From positions 1,364,001 to 1,428,000 of the forward strand of contig NZ_JACHXY010000001.1 in NCBI RefSeq assembly GCF_014192415.1: DNA of 64,000 nucleotides, given 5' to 3'. Position numbers and translations under genes: made by a program. Each line of letters begins with the position of its first letter. The stretch's first letter is position 1. The notes beneath the pieces are model-generated. The model was not told the DNA's origin. It saw nothing but the letters and a program-made list of their open reading frames with translations, and searched no databases. Origin of the DNA: Microbacterium proteolyticum (GTDB taxonomy: Bacteria > Actinomycetota > Actinomycetes > Actinomycetales > Microbacteriaceae). This document shows, piece by piece, positions 19,154 to 28,530 of this stretch.

Positions 19154-19729
19154 ATGACCCACCCCGAAGACCCCTCGCAGACACCGGATGCCACGGCCTC
19201 CGACCCGGCATCCCCCCGTCCTCCCCGCCGCGCGGTGCTCGCCGTGGGTACGGTCCTCGTCCTCGGCGGCATCGCCCTGGCCATCTGGGCGGTGACCGCG
19301 ACGGGTTCGACCGCACCGGAGGCGCAGCCGACGTCTGCGGGTACGGTCTCGACGGCCTCGACGCCTCCCGCGGCCGAAGCGGCGCCGACGCCCGCGCCTG
19401 CGGCATCCACTCCCCTGTCGATCCCGACGGACGGCCCGGTCATCTCTGCTTTCTCCGTCGAACCGGCGGTCGCCGCCTGTCCCGACGACCGCGCCAGCAC
19501 GCTGCCGCTGACGTTCTCGTGGACCAGCGAGAGCGCCGAGCGCGCGTGGATCGGCGTCGGAACCTCGGATGCGTCAGCGCAGCCCGCCGCCGAGGTCGAC
19601 CTCAGCTCAGCCGGCTTCTCCGGCCTTGTCTTCGCCTGCAGCGACGCCGACCAGGTGTTCACCCTCACGGTTCAGGGCGCCACAGGGACGGTCAGCGAGA
19701 CCATCTCGCTCACGCGCGAGCTCGACTAG
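19154..19729 (+). CDS. Membrane-anchored extracytoplasmic protein, 191 aa
   Basis: An N-terminal cytoplasmic, proline-rich stretch (about 1-27) is followed by one membrane helix at about 28-50 (AVLAVGTVLVLGGIALAIWAV), an Ala/Pro/Thr linker, and a C-terminal domain of about 95 residues. That domain has two cysteines (VAACPDD and VFACSD) and beta-strand-like PLTFSWTSESAERAWIGVG, resembling a small Ig-like fold with one disulfide. I do not recognise a named family. It follows the carboxypeptidase terminator by 23 bases. Confidence 0.7.
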   Translation: MTHPEDPSQTPDATASDPASPRPPRRAVLAVGTVLVLGGIALAIWAVTATGSTAPEAQPTSAGTVSTASTPPAAEAAPTPAPAASTPLSIPTDGPVISAFSVEPAVAACPDDRASTLPLTFSWTSESAERAWIGVGTSDASAQPAAEVDLSSAGFSGLVFACSDADQVFTLTVQGATGTVSETISLTRELD

Positions 19730-19842
19730 ACGTCATCACCCGTGACGGCCTCCGGGCCGGTGCCCCGATGGCTGAGCCTGTCGAAGCCACCGCACCACGC
19801 GGCGTCGGCGCAGAGCGGGTGGTGAGCCGACCGAGGCCCGCG

Positions 19843-20745
19843 TCACACACCGTCGAGCATCGCCTGCGATCGCGCCGTCTGCTCGCGCAGGGCCTCCGCC
19901 AGCGCGACCACCGCGGGGATGCGCAGCGAGTCGGCGCGCACGACCATCCAGTACGGCAACCGTTCGTTGACGACCTCCGGCAGCAGCCGCACGAGATCGT
20001 CGTGGCGGTCTGCGGCGAAACAGGGCAGCATCCCGATTCCGGCGCCGGCGCGGGTGGCCTCGACCTGCACGAGGACGTTCGTCGAGGTCACCCCGTCGCG
20101 CATCCGCGGAACGACGCGACGCGGCAGGTCGAGGGCCTCCACCTGCAGCATCGCATCGACGAAGTAGACGAGGCGGTGGCGCTGCAACTCCTCCAGGTCT
20201 CGGGGGCTTCCGTGCGTCGACAGGTACGCGCGGGAGGCGTACATGCCGAGCGTGTACGACCCGAGCTCGACGCTCGACCCCCGCGTAGTCTGCGGTTGGC
20301 CCACCACCACCTCGAGGTCGAGCCCCGGCCGGTGCAGAGAGGCGCGCCGTTGGGCGGCGACGATCTCGACGGACAGATCAGGATGCCGCTCGCGCAGACG
20401 CGCGATCGCGGGGGCGGCGAGGAAGGCGCTGAAGCCGTCGGTCGCCGACATGCGGACGACGCCGGACACCGGATCGGGCTCCTCTCCCCCGGCTGCGAGC
20501 TGCGACATGGCCGCTTCGATGCGACCGGCCGTCTCGGCGGCGTGCCGGCCGAGGGCGGTGAGCTCCCACCCGCGCCCGGACTGCGCCACCACCCGGCCGC
20601 CCAGCGCCTGTTCCAGAGCGCCGATGCGGCGCGCGACCGTGGTGTGGTCCACCCCGCGCAGCTGCGCGGCGGAGGTGTACCGGCCGGTGCGCGCCACCGC
20701 CAGGAGCATGAGCAGGTCGTCGGCGCGGACGGTATCGGCATCCAT
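19843..20745 (-). CDS. LysR family transcriptional regulator
   Basis: A 300-residue LysR-type regulator. The N-terminal winged helix (DDLLMLLAVARTGRYTSAAQ, then VDHTTVARRIGALEQALG) is the LysR DNA-binding domain; the remainder is the effector-binding domain. The ATG at 20745 (MDADTVRADDL) places the helix-turn-helix at the usual distance from the N-terminus, which favours it over the longer frame. It is divergent from the MHS transporter and 3-hydroxybutyrate dehydrogenase genes, so it most likely controls them. The ATTCTGCA direct repeat overlapping its own start may be an autoregulatory site. Confidence 0.88.
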   Translation of the reverse strand: MDADTVRADDLLMLLAVARTGRYTSAAQLRGVDHTTVARRIGALEQALGGRVVAQSGRGWELTALGRHAAETAGRIEAAMSQLAAGGEEPDPVSGVVRMSATDGFSAFLAAPAIARLRERHPDLSVEIVAAQRRASLHRPGLDLEVVVGQPQTTRGSSVELGSYTLGMYASRAYLSTHGSPRDLEELQRHRLVYFVDAMLQVEALDLPRRVVPRMRDGVTSTNVLVQVEATRAGAGIGMLPCFAADRHDDLVRLLPEVVNERLPYWMVVRADSLRIPAVVALAEALREQTARSQAMLDGV

Positions 20746-20759
20746 TCTGCAATTCTGCA
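20744..20759. promoter_or_regulatory. Tandem ATTCTGCA repeat in the LysR/transporter divergent region
   Basis: Two perfect adjacent copies of ATTCTGCA overlap the LysR start codon, with GTGCAAC and TTGCCGCA nearby in the 103-bp divergent region. This is a candidate LysR binding region, although no clean T-N11-A palindrome was confirmed. Confidence 0.3.
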
Positions 20760-20848
20760 CACCGGCGTCGTGCAACTGGGCATTGCCGCAGGGCGTGCAC
20801 CCACCGAAACTGGCATGCGGATGTCACCGCCGACACCGAAGGAGCGTC

Positions 20849-22228
20849 ATGGATTCCCCCACCCGCGCACGTCAGAGTGCCGAACCCCCTACGAATCGGA
20901 TCCGCCGGGTCGTCGCCGCCTCCATGGCCGGCACGGTCGTGGAGTGGTACGAGTTCTTCCTCTACGCCACCGCTGCCAGCCTCGTGTTCGGCACGTTCTT
21001 CTTCCCGTCGTCGGGCTCTCAGCTCGACGGCATCATCGCCGCCTTCGTCACCTACGCGGTCGGCTTCGTCGCGCGTCCGCTGGGTGGGATCGTGTTCGGC
21101 CAGATCGGCGACCGGTTCGGCCGCAAGCCGACGCTGCAGGCGACGATCATCATCGTCGGTGCCGCGACGTTCCTGATGGGCTGCCTCCCCGGCTTCGCCT
21201 CGGTCGGCTACTGGGCCCCCGCGATGCTGGTCGCCCTGCGCTTCATCCAGGGCTTCGCCGTCGGAGGGGAGTGGGGCGGCGCCGTGCTGCTCGTCGCCGA
21301 GCAGAGCCCCGACCGTCGCCGCGCGTTCTGGTCGAGCTGGCCGCAGGCCGCTGTGCCCGTCGGCAACCTGCTGGCCACCCTCGTGCTGCTGATCACGTCG
21401 TTCGTCCTCAGCCCCGCCGCGTTCCTCGACTGGGGCTGGCGCATCGCCTTCTGGCTCTCCGCGGTGATCGTGCTCGTCGGCTTCTGGATCCGCCGCCACG
21501 TCGAGGAAGCGCCGATCTTCCTCGAGGCCAAGGCACAGGTCGAGCAGGAGAAGGCGACCTCGTTCGGTGTCGTCGAGGTGCTGCGTCGCTATCCCAAGGG
21601 CGTCGTGCAGGCGATGGGCGTGCGCTTCGCGGAGAACATCGTCTACTACATCGTCGTCAGCTTCTCGATCGTGTACCTGAAGGTCGTGCACTCCTACGAC
21701 ACCAGTCAGCTGCTGCTCGCGCTGCTCATCGCCCACGTCGTGCACTTCGCCGTGATCCCGCCGCTCGGCCGGCTCGCCGACCGGGTCGGACGCCGCCCGG
21801 TGTACCTCGCGGGCGCGATCCTCAGTGCGACCTGGGCTTTCTTCGCCTTCCCGATGTTCGACACGCTCAACCCCGTGATGATCGTGCTCGCCGTGACGAT
21901 CGGCCTGGTGTTCCACGCCGGCATGTACGCCCCGCAGCCCGCCGTCATGGCCGAGCTGTTCCCCACGCGCATGCGCTACTCGGGCGTCTCGCTCGGCGCC
22001 CAGGTGACGGCGATCCTCGCGGGATCCCTCGCCCCGATCCTCGCGACGCAGTGGCTGCGCGACTTCGGCTCGTGGCTGCCGATCGCGCTCTACATCGTCG
22101 CGGCGTGCATCGTCACCTCGATCGCCGTGCTGTCGTTGAAGGAAACGCGCGGAATCTCGCTGCGCGACATCGACGCCGCCGACGCGGCCCGTACCGCCGA
22201 ACGCGTGGGAGCGAAGGGATCCGCATGA
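20849..22228 (+). CDS. MHS-family MFS transporter
   Basis: A 459-residue major facilitator of the metabolite:H+ symporter type. Landmarks are VVEWYEFFLYATAASLVFG at about 27-45, the loop 2-3 motif GQIGDRFGRKPTL, the RFIQGFAVGGEWGGA stretch, and RLADRVGRRPVYLAG in the second half; 12 helices are expected. The family imports organic acids. Its stop overlaps the dehydrogenase start (ATGA), so the pair should act together, suggesting uptake of 3-hydroxybutyrate or a related hydroxy acid. The ATG follows GAAGGAGCGTC. Confidence 0.9.
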   Translation: MDSPTRARQSAEPPTNRIRRVVAASMAGTVVEWYEFFLYATAASLVFGTFFFPSSGSQLDGIIAAFVTYAVGFVARPLGGIVFGQIGDRFGRKPTLQATIIIVGAATFLMGCLPGFASVGYWAPAMLVALRFIQGFAVGGEWGGAVLLVAEQSPDRRRAFWSSWPQAAVPVGNLLATLVLLITSFVLSPAAFLDWGWRIAFWLSAVIVLVGFWIRRHVEEAPIFLEAKAQVEQEKATSFGVVEVLRRYPKGVVQAMGVRFAENIVYYIVVSFSIVYLKVVHSYDTSQLLLALLIAHVVHFAVIPPLGRLADRVGRRPVYLAGAILSATWAFFAFPMFDTLNPVMIVLAVTIGLVFHAGMYAPQPAVMAELFPTRMRYSGVSLGAQVTAILAGSLAPILATQWLRDFGSWLPIALYIVAACIVTSIAVLSLKETRGISLRDIDAADAARTAERVGAKGSA

Positions 22229-22974
22229 GCACCGACCTGACCGGCCGTCGTGCCCTCGTCACCGGGGGAGCGAGCGGCATCGGCGAGGCCATCGCGCGGG
22301 CGTTCGCGGGCGCCGGGGCCGAGGTCACCGTCGCCGACCTGAACGCCGAGGGCGCCGAGCGCGTGGCCGCGGACATCGGCGGGCGCCCGTGGGTCGTCGA
22401 TCTGTCCGACACGGCGGCGCTTCGCGAGCTCAGCCTCGACGTGGACATCCTCGTCAACAACGCCGGCATCCAGCACGTCAGCCCCATCGAGCAGTTCGAC
22501 CCCGAGCGTTTCTCGTTCATGCTCCGGCTCATGCTCGAGGCGCCGTTCCTCCTCATCCGAGCGGCGCTGCCGGGCATGTACGAGCGCGGCTTCGGGCGGG
22601 TGTTGAACGTCTCGAGCGTGCACGGCATCCGCGCGTCGGCGTTCAAGTCGGCGTATGTCACCGCGAAGCACGGCCTCGAGGGTCTCTCGAAGACGACGGC
22701 GCTCGAGGGCGGCCCGCACGGCGTCACGAGCGTGTGCATCGACCCGGGATACGTGCGCTCGCCGCTGGTCGAGAAGCAGATCGCCGACCAGGCCCGCGCC
22801 CACGGAATCGCCGAGGACGAGGTGCTCGAGACGATCCTGCTGCAGGATGCCGCGATCAAGCGCCTCGTCGAGCCGACCGAGGTCGCGTCCCTGGCGCTGT
22901 GGCTGGCAGGACCGGATGCCGCAATGGTCACCGGCGCGAGCTACACGATGGACGGCGGGTGGTCGGCGCACTGA
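22225..22974 (+). CDS. bdhA: 3-hydroxybutyrate dehydrogenase (SDR family)
   Basis: A 249-residue short-chain dehydrogenase. The NAD-binding GGASGIG is at 14-20, NNAGIQHVSPIE follows, and the catalytic pair is Tyr144 and Lys148 (YVTAK). The IQHVSPIE and FKSAYVTAKHG segments are typical of D-3-hydroxybutyrate dehydrogenases, which oxidise 3-hydroxybutyrate to acetoacetate. The 4-base ATGA overlap with the MHS transporter supports uptake and oxidation of the same hydroxy acid. Other beta-hydroxy acid substrates are possible. Confidence 0.82.
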   Translation: MSTDLTGRRALVTGGASGIGEAIARAFAGAGAEVTVADLNAEGAERVAADIGGRPWVVDLSDTAALRELSLDVDILVNNAGIQHVSPIEQFDPERFSFMLRLMLEAPFLLIRAALPGMYERGFGRVLNVSSVHGIRASAFKSAYVTAKHGLEGLSKTTALEGGPHGVTSVCIDPGYVRSPLVEKQIADQARAHGIAEDEVLETILLQDAAIKRLVEPTEVASLALWLAGPDAAMVTGASYTMDGGWSAH

Positions 22975-23023
22975 CGCGTCGCTTCGGCAGAGGCGAGTTC
23001 GATGCGCTGCCCCGTGCCGGCGG

Positions 23024-24142
23024 TCAGGACGCCAGCACGTCGAACACGATGGTGAGGAGCCACCACGCGCCGATCGCCACGGCGATCAGCACGGTCACCC
23101 AGGAGAAGCCTCGTCGCAGGCGTCGCCCGGGCGCCGCGACGCCGACCGGGGGAGGGGTGAGCAGGGCCGCCGGTTCGGTCGACGCCCCCGGCACTCCGGA
23201 TGCCACCGCGCCTGCGGTCGGGGCTGCGGCCAGGCGCTCGTCTCGCCACCGCGCCCACTGCGCGAGCTTGTCGTCGAGCGCGCCCACGGTCGACATCACC
23301 CACTGCCAGGTCGCGGGGTCGAGCGTCGACAGGTCGCGCCGGGAGTAGAGGAACAGCCATTCGTCGACGATCTCGACGTCGAGCTGCGCGGCGTTGTCGA
23401 TGAAACGGGCCATGACATCGGGCGTGAACAGGTAGAGGGCGTCACGCTCGTACCCTTCGGGGCAGTACAGCGCGAAGTGCTGGTCGAAGTCGCCCTCGAG
23501 GCTCAGTCGTTGCCCACGCCCGAAGCTGACCGGCAGATTGGAGCCGCCGAACAGGCCGTTGTTTCCCACGGCATCCAGCACGATGTGGGGGAGTGGAGTG
23601 TCGAGGCGCAGCGCGGCATAACCCCACCGGTGGGTCTGCTTGTTCTTGCCCGAGCCGGTTTCGTAGCTGTAGTTGGCGACCTCGATGAATCGCGGCGCTT
23701 CCCGTCGCAAGAGGTCGTGCGTGCCCCGGTCGTTGCCGATGCCGAAGATCATGCCCGGAAGCGGGGGATTCGTGTATCCCGGATGCCACGTCATGTCGTT
23801 CGCGCGCGCGAAGCGGTCGAGCCGGTAGCGACGGACGGCCGTGCCGCCGAAGCCGCGGATGACCGCGACGGCCACGACCGCCACGATGGCGGCGATCACG
23901 AGGAAGGGTAGGGCGACGACGGCATTGCCGCTGCTCTCGGAGACGATCGAGACGATCAGCGAGAAGAAGATCGGCACGACCACGAGCGCGAACGCCACCC
24001 CGATGATCGCCAGGACGACGATCGACAGGGTGCGACCCCGTAGAGCGCCGCGTGCCCGGAGCTCGGCGGTGAACGCGGTGACCGCTTTCTTGTCGACGGG
24101 CTCGGTCAGCGGTGTCGTGTCGAGTTGCGCGAGTGTCGTCAT
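23024..24142 (-). CDS. Uncharacterised membrane protein, 372 aa
   Basis: The ATG at 24142 follows GGGGAGG at ideal spacing, so the 14-codon extension upstream is discarded. Two membrane helices lie near residues 38-65 and 72-95, followed by a soluble region of about 230 residues and a third C-terminal helix near 350-370. The soluble region has no motif I can name with confidence; it includes DMTWHPGYTNPPLPG and the IVDEWLFLYSRRDLS stretch, reminiscent of DUF3137-like membrane proteins. It converges with the dehydrogenase gene with no clear terminator between. Confidence 0.65.
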   Translation of the reverse strand: MTTLAQLDTTPLTEPVDKKAVTAFTAELRARGALRGRTLSIVVLAIIGVAFALVVVPIFFSLIVSIVSESSGNAVVALPFLVIAAIVAVVAVAVIRGFGGTAVRRYRLDRFARANDMTWHPGYTNPPLPGMIFGIGNDRGTHDLLRREAPRFIEVANYSYETGSGKNKQTHRWGYAALRLDTPLPHIVLDAVGNNGLFGGSNLPVSFGRGQRLSLEGDFDQHFALYCPEGYERDALYLFTPDVMARFIDNAAQLDVEIVDEWLFLYSRRDLSTLDPATWQWVMSTVGALDDKLAQWARWRDERLAAAPTAGAVASGVPGASTEPAALLTPPPVGVAAPGRRLRRGFSWVTVLIAVAIGAWWLLTIVFDVLAS

Positions 24143-24509
24143 GTATCGCCTCCCCACTTCGACCGTATCGGGAGCGTCCGACATCGGGGGAGGGGAGTGC
24201 GCAGGCGTTCCCGCGCCGTCCCGGCCGGGCGCCGGCGCTGGCGGTCGCTGAGAAACGCCGCCCTGTGCGAGAAACGCTGCGTTGTGCGAGGAACGCTGTG
24301 ACGAGGCGTTTCCTCCGGCGAATCGCGTTTCTCGGTGGTGGTGCGCACGACCGCGACGCCCCGCGATTCCGCCGCACCCACGGCATCCGTTAGACTACGA
24401 AGGTTGTCCGGTGACGCCCATGCGCGTGTAAGCCCGTGATGACGTGCACCACACCCTCCTGCTGCCGGGAAATGCCCGTCAGCCGTTCTAGTCCGAAGGA
24501 GGTGGGTTA

Positions 24510-24902
24510 GTGACGCACCAGTACGAACTCATGGTCATCTTCGATCCCGAGGTCGACGAGCGCCAGGTCGCTCCGAAGCTCGACGGATTCCTCAAGGTCA
24601 TCACGGCCGATGGAGGAACCATCGACAAGGTCGACATCTGGGGCCGCCGTCGTCTCGCCTACGAGATCCGCAAGAAGAACGAGGGCATCTACGCCGTCGT
24701 CAACTTCGTCGCGACCAGCGAGGCCACGAACGAGCTCGACCGTCAGCTGAAGCTGAACGAGCAGATCATGCGCACCAAGGTCCTGCGCGCCGAAGAAGCG
24801 ATCGCTCAGGTCGCCGCCGAGGCCAAGCGCTCCGAGGAGAAGGCTGCCCGCAAGGCCGCCGCTCCCCGCAAGGTCGAGTCCGCCGAGAAGGCTGCGAAGT
24901 AA
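24510..24902 (+). CDS. rpsF: 30S ribosomal protein S6
   Basis: A 130-residue S6 beginning [16 protein letters not shown] and containing the conserved [10 protein letters not shown] near residue 47. The C-terminal Ala/Lys/Glu-rich tail is typical of actinobacteria. The GTG start follows a near-perfect AAGGAGG ribosome-binding site. It heads the operon rpsF-ssb-rpsR-rplI; S6 binds 16S rRNA together with S18. The ~110-base leader from a possible TAGACT -10 at 24391 is long enough to hold regulatory structure, but no defined element was identified. Confidence 0.97.
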   Translation: MTHQYELMVIFDPEVDERQVAPKLDGFLKVITADGGTIDKVDIWGRRRLAYEIRKKNEGIYAVVNFVATSEATNELDRQLKLNEQIMRTKVLRAEEAIAQVAAEAKRSEEKAARKAAAPRKVESAEKAAK

Positions 24903-24907
24903 CGACG

Positions 24908-25432
24908 ATGGCCGGCGAAACCGTCATCACCGTCGTGGGCAACCTCACCGCCGACCCCGAGCTGCGTTACACGCAGAACGGTCTGCCGGTGGCGAACTTC
25001 ACGATCGCGTCGACCCCCCGCACGTTCGACCGTCAGGCGAACGAGTGGAAGGACGGCGAGGCGCTCTTCCTGCGCGCCTCGGTGTGGCGCGAGTTCGCCG
25101 AGCACGTCGCCGGTTCGCTGACGAAGGGCAGCCGTGTCATCGCGACCGGTCGCCTCAAGCAGCGTTCGTACCAGGACCGTGAGGGAAACAACCGCACCTC
25201 CATCGAACTCGAAGTCGATGAGATCGGCCCCTCGCTCCGCTACGCGACCGCACAGGTCACCCGTGCCGCTTCCGGCGGCGGGGGTGGCGGCGGTGGCGGT
25301 CAGCGCCCGCAGGTGCAGCAGTCGAACGACGAGCCGTGGTCGACCCCCGGCTCGAACAACGGCGGCGGCAACAACGGCGGCGCAGACGCGTGGAGCACTC
25401 CCGGTTCCTACGGAGACGACACCCCGTTCTGA
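24908..25432 (+). CDS. ssb: Single-stranded DNA-binding protein
   Basis: A 174-residue SSB. The OB fold covers about residues 1-115 ([48 protein letters not shown]). A flexible linker rich in Gly and Asn follows, ending in the acidic tip GDDTPF that recruits partner proteins. It starts 5 bases after rpsF, the standard arrangement. SSB coats single-stranded DNA in replication and repair. Confidence 0.97.
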   Translation: MAGETVITVVGNLTADPELRYTQNGLPVANFTIASTPRTFDRQANEWKDGEALFLRASVWREFAEHVAGSLTKGSRVIATGRLKQRSYQDREGNNRTSIELEVDEIGPSLRYATAQVTRAASGGGGGGGGGQRPQVQQSNDEPWSTPGSNNGGGNNGGADAWSTPGSYGDDTPF

Positions 25433-25533
25433 TCTTCGCTGCGCCTCACGGCGCGACGACCCCTGAAATTCCGGATGCCATGCCCCGGTCCGCGTGACCG
25501 CCTCGGCATCCGAACCATACGAAAGAAGGAAGC

Positions 25534-25788
25534 ATGGCTGGCAAGGCCACTGGCGACCGCCGCAAGCCGCGGAAGGGCGCAAAGAACGCAGCCCCCGCGA
25601 AGGCGATCCGCGTCGGCGTCATCGACTACAAGGACGTCGCAACCCTCCGCAAGTTCATCTCGGAGCGCGGGAAGATCCGCGCCCGTCGTATCACCGGTGT
25701 CTCCGTGCAGGAGCAGCGCCTGATCGCCCGCGCCATCAAGAACGCGCGCGAGATGGCTCTCCTGCCCTACGCCGGCGCCGGCCGCTAA
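25534..25788 (+). CDS. rpsR: 30S ribosomal protein S18
   Basis: An 84-residue S18 with the conserved core [19 protein letters not shown] and [19 protein letters not shown]. No CxxC zinc pair is visible, so it appears to be the cysteine-free form. The start follows AAAGAAGGAAGC. It lies third in the rpsF operon, with a 101-base gap after ssb. Confidence 0.97.
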   Translation: MAGKATGDRRKPRKGAKNAAPAKAIRVGVIDYKDVATLRKFISERGKIRARRITGVSVQEQRLIARAIKNAREMALLPYAGAGR

Positions 25789-25798
25789 GGAGCACCCG

Positions 25799-26251
25799 AT
25801 GGCAAAGCTGATTCTCACGAATGAGGTCACCGGGCTCGGTAGCGCCGGTGACGTTGTCGAGGTCAAGAGCGGGTACGCCCGCAACTACCTCATCCCGCAG
25901 GGCTTCGCCGTGGCCTGGAGCCGCGGTGGCGAGAAGCAGGTCGCGTCGATCCGCGCGGCCCGCGAGTCCCGCGCGATCCACGACCACGAAGACGCCGTGG
26001 CCCTGAAGAACTCGCTCGAGTCGAACACCGTCAAGCTGGCCGTCAAGGCCGGCAACGAGGGTCGCCTCTTCGGTTCGGTCAAGACCGCCGATGTCGCCGA
26101 CGCCGTCAAGGCCGCCGGTCTCGGCGAGCTCGACAAGCGCAAGATCCAGATCACCTCCTCGATCAAGTCGGTCGGCGAGCACGAGGCGACCGTTCGCCTG
26201 CGTGACGACGTCACCGCCGTGATCACCCTCCAGGTGGTCGCCGCGAAGTAA
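25799..26251 (+). CDS. rplI: 50S ribosomal protein L9
   Basis: A 150-residue L9: the N-terminal rRNA-binding domain ([20 protein letters not shown], then [16 protein letters not shown]) is joined by a long helix to the C-terminal domain ([14 protein letters not shown]). It begins 10 bases after rpsR, closes the operon and is followed by a clear terminator. Confidence 0.97.
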   Translation: MAKLILTNEVTGLGSAGDVVEVKSGYARNYLIPQGFAVAWSRGGEKQVASIRAARESRAIHDHEDAVALKNSLESNTVKLAVKAGNEGRLFGSVKTADVADAVKAAGLGELDKRKIQITSSIKSVGEHEATVRLRDDVTAVITLQVVAAK

Positions 26252-26267
26252 TTCGCAGCACTCTCGA

Positions 26268-26306
26268 GAACGGCCCCGTTCCTGCTTCGGCAGGGCGGGG
26301 CCGTTC
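26268..26306 (+). terminator. Terminator of the rpsF-ssb-rpsR-rplI operon
   Basis: GAACGGCCCC (26268-26277) and GGGGCCGTTC (26297-26306) pair perfectly over 10 bp around a 19-base insert that contains its own CCTGCTTCGGCAGG mini-hairpin. It begins 17 bases after the rplI stop. Confidence 0.75.
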
Positions 26307-26344
26307 CGCGTCTCCGCTGGTGGGCGTTGCGGCGCTTCGTGCCA

Positions 26345-26415
26345 CGGTTCGGGGCGGAGTTTGTGTGTTGGGGCGGGTATTGCGCGCCCCGATGCGCGGA
26401 TCGCGCCCCGAACCG
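26345..26415. repeat. 12-bp inverted repeat in a gene-free stretch
   Basis: CGGTTCGGGGCG (26345-26356) and CGCCCCGAACCG (26404-26415) are perfect inverted arms with a 47-base spacer containing a TTGGGGCGGGTATTGCGCG stretch. A diverged copy of that spacer appears at about 26505-26545. The 26307-26760 gap has no convincing gene; it could be a decayed repeat element. Confidence 0.45.
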
Positions 26416-26732
26416 GGGGAGGGGGGGACGGCGCGGGGAGGCGCCGCTACGCACTGTCGCGGGGATCCTGTGCGGCTCGCCGTGCTGTGGGGCCTCGGAT
26501 GTGCACTTGGGCGTCCGTTGCCCGCCCCGGTGCATATGGCACGCCCCGTAGTCGGGGGAGGCGCGCAGACCACGCCCGAACCCAGGGAATCGCCCCGGAC
26601 CCGTGCGTGAAGGGAGGCGGGAGCCGATCGAGGGGCTCAGAGAGGCCGCGGAGGGCTCCGCCACCCCCTGCGCAACGTCCATCCCTGTGTCGCCGGGTTT
26701 CTCCGCAGACGGCCGGAGCCTCGCCGAGTAGG

Positions 26733-26738
26733 TACCAT
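26733..26738 (+). promoter_or_regulatory. Candidate -10 for the amino acid ABC transporter operon
   Basis: TACCAT lies 54 bases before the GTG start of the binding-protein gene in a locally A+T-richer stretch (GTACCATTTGCTCC). No good -35 is visible. Confidence 0.25.
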
Positions 26739-26791
26739 TTGCTCCACACAGCACTCCGGGGATGCCCCCGATACGTCCACAAGGAGACACC

Positions 26792-27658
26792 GTGACCGCT
26801 ATCGCACGCCTGCGCCGCGCCGCCGCCCTGACCGCCGTGGCCGCCGTCACGGTCGTCTCGCTCACCGCCTGCGCTTTCGCCCCGACGGGCTCCGACGCCG
26901 GTGCCGCCCCCGCGTCCGAGGGCGCTCTGCAGACCGTCACGGCCGGCAAGCTCACCATCGCTACGGGTCAACCCGCGTTCTCGCCCTGGGTCGAGAACGA
27001 CGACCCCGCCTCCGGGGAGGGCTTCGAAGCGGCCGTGGCCGACGCCGTGGCCACGCAGCTCGGCTTCTCGAAGGACGACGTCGTGTGGGTTCGCTCCACC
27101 TTCGACAGCGCCATTGCACCGGGTTCGAAGGATTGGGACCTCAACGTGCAGCAGTTCTCCATCACCGACGAGCGCAAGAACGCCGTCGACTTCTCGTCGC
27201 CGTATTACACGACCACGCAGGCCGTCGTGACGACGGGATCGTCGCCGGCCGTGTCCGCCACCACCGTCGACGAGCTCAAGGGCATCCCCGTCGGCGTCAT
27301 GAGCGCCACGACCAGTTACCAGGTCGCCGAAGACCAGCTCGGCACCGCCAACCTCAGCGTCTACAACTCCAACGACGATGCCGTCGCCGCTCTCCAGGCG
27401 GGCCAGGTCGATGCGATCATCGTCGACCTCCCCACCGCGTTCTACCTCGCCGGTGCCGTGCTCGATGACGGCAAGGTCGTGGGCCAGCTGCCCGATTCCT
27501 CCGCCGGCGGTGACGAGCTCGCCTTCGTGCTCCCCAAGGGCTCGGAGCTGACTGCGCCCGTCAGCGAGGCGGTCGATGCCCTCCGGGCGGACGGCACGCT
27601 CGACGAACTGCAGCAGACGTGGCTCGGCGGCACGGCCGCCGCTCCCGTTCTGAAGTAG
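26792..27658 (+). CDS. Polar amino acid ABC transporter, substrate-binding lipoprotein
   Basis: A 288-residue lipoprotein: signal peptide with lipobox LTAC and lipidated Cys27, then a family 3 solute-binding domain. Typical features are GKLTIATGQPAFSPW, GFEAAVADAVATQLGF and the two-lobe hinge TTQAVVTTG. It captures a polar or acidic amino acid outside the membrane. The GTG start follows CAAGGAGACACC. Permease and ATPase follow immediately, so the operon is a complete importer. Confidence 0.9.
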   Translation: MTAIARLRRAAALTAVAAVTVVSLTACAFAPTGSDAGAAPASEGALQTVTAGKLTIATGQPAFSPWVENDDPASGEGFEAAVADAVATQLGFSKDDVVWVRSTFDSAIAPGSKDWDLNVQQFSITDERKNAVDFSSPYYTTTQAVVTTGSSPAVSATTVDELKGIPVGVMSATTSYQVAEDQLGTANLSVYNSNDDAVAALQAGQVDAIIVDLPTAFYLAGAVLDDGKVVGQLPDSSAGGDELAFVLPKGSELTAPVSEAVDALRADGTLDELQQTWLGGTAAAPVLK

Positions 27659-27663
27659 CAGTC

Positions 27664-28530
27664 GTGGCATCCACCCCCCTCGAGGCCGAGTGGCGTCCGA
27701 GCGAGCTCGAACTCGGTCGTCGCCTCGAGCGGCGTCGGCAGTCGACGAAATCGGTGCTGATCGCGTTCGTCAGCTCCGTCGTGTTCGTCGTCGTGGTGGG
27801 GTGGGCGGTCCTCTCCAGCCCCGGCTGGGAGGACGTACGCCGCAGCTTCTTCGACGTCGACATCGCGATCGCGAGCTTCCCGTCGATCCTCGTCGGGCTG
27901 TGGCTGAACATCCAGGTGCTGTTCGTCGCCGCGTTCGCGGTTGCCATCCTCGGCACGACGCTCGCGGTGCTGCGCTCGCTGCGGGGTCCCGTCTTCTTCC
28001 CACTGCGCGCCCTGGCCACGGTGTACACCGATCTGTTCCGCGGCATCCCGCTGCTGATCGTGCTGTACCTCGTGGGCTTCGGCCTGCCCGCCCTGGGTGT
28101 CTTCGGCCGGGTGCCGGTGGTGCTGTGGGGAACCATCGCGATCGTGCTGACCTACTCGGCTTACATCGCCGAGGTGCTCCGCGCGGGAATGGAGGCGGTG
28201 CATCCCTCGCAGCGGATCGCCGCCCGTTCGATGGGCCTCACTCACGGGCAGACGCTGCGCATCGTCGTCATCCCGCAGGGCGTGCGCAAGGTCGTACCGG
28301 CGCTGATGAACGACTTCGTGTCGATGCAGAAGGACGTGGGGCTCATCTCGGTTCTCGGAGCGGTGGATGCCGTGCGTGCGGCGCAGATCGCTGCGGCCGA
28401 GTACTACAACTTCACGCCGTACATCGTCGCGGCACTGCTGTTCGTGGCCATGGCGCTCCCGATGATCCGGCTCACCGACTACGTCTCGGCGCGGCTGGCG
28501 AAGCGCGAGCAGATGGGCGGGGTCGTGTGA
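27664..28530 (+). CDS. Polar amino acid ABC transporter, permease
   Basis: A 288-residue inner-membrane permease of the HisM/GlnP type. Its N-terminal ~35 residues are cytoplasmic, then come about five helices. The EAA-like loop is seen around EVLRAGMEAVHPSQRIAARSMGLT, and TDLFRGIPLLIVLYL is diagnostic of amino acid permeases. The GTG start lies five bases after the binding-protein stop. Its stop overlaps the ATPase start (GTGA). Confidence 0.92.
   Translation: MASTPLEAEWRPSELELGRRLERRRQSTKSVLIAFVSSVVFVVVVGWAVLSSPGWEDVRRSFFDVDIAIASFPSILVGLWLNIQVLFVAAFAVAILGTTLAVLRSLRGPVFFPLRALATVYTDLFRGIPLLIVLYLVGFGLPALGVFGRVPVVLWGTIAIVLTYSAYIAEVLRAGMEAVHPSQRIAARSMGLTHGQTLRIVVIPQGVRKVVPALMNDFVSMQKDVGLISVLGAVDAVRAAQIAAAEYYNFTPYIVAALLFVAMALPMIRLTDYVSARLAKREQMGGVV

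Noticed and set aside
19519-22974. 1151-codon plus-strand frame through the LysR and MHS genes
   Set aside because: Only its last 250 codons (the 3-hydroxybutyrate dehydrogenase) are real; the rest is out of frame with the LysR and transporter genes.
24393-24509. A defined S6:S18-binding leader structure before rpsF
   Set aside because: The leader is long enough, but no conserved S6:S18 motif could be assigned by eye.
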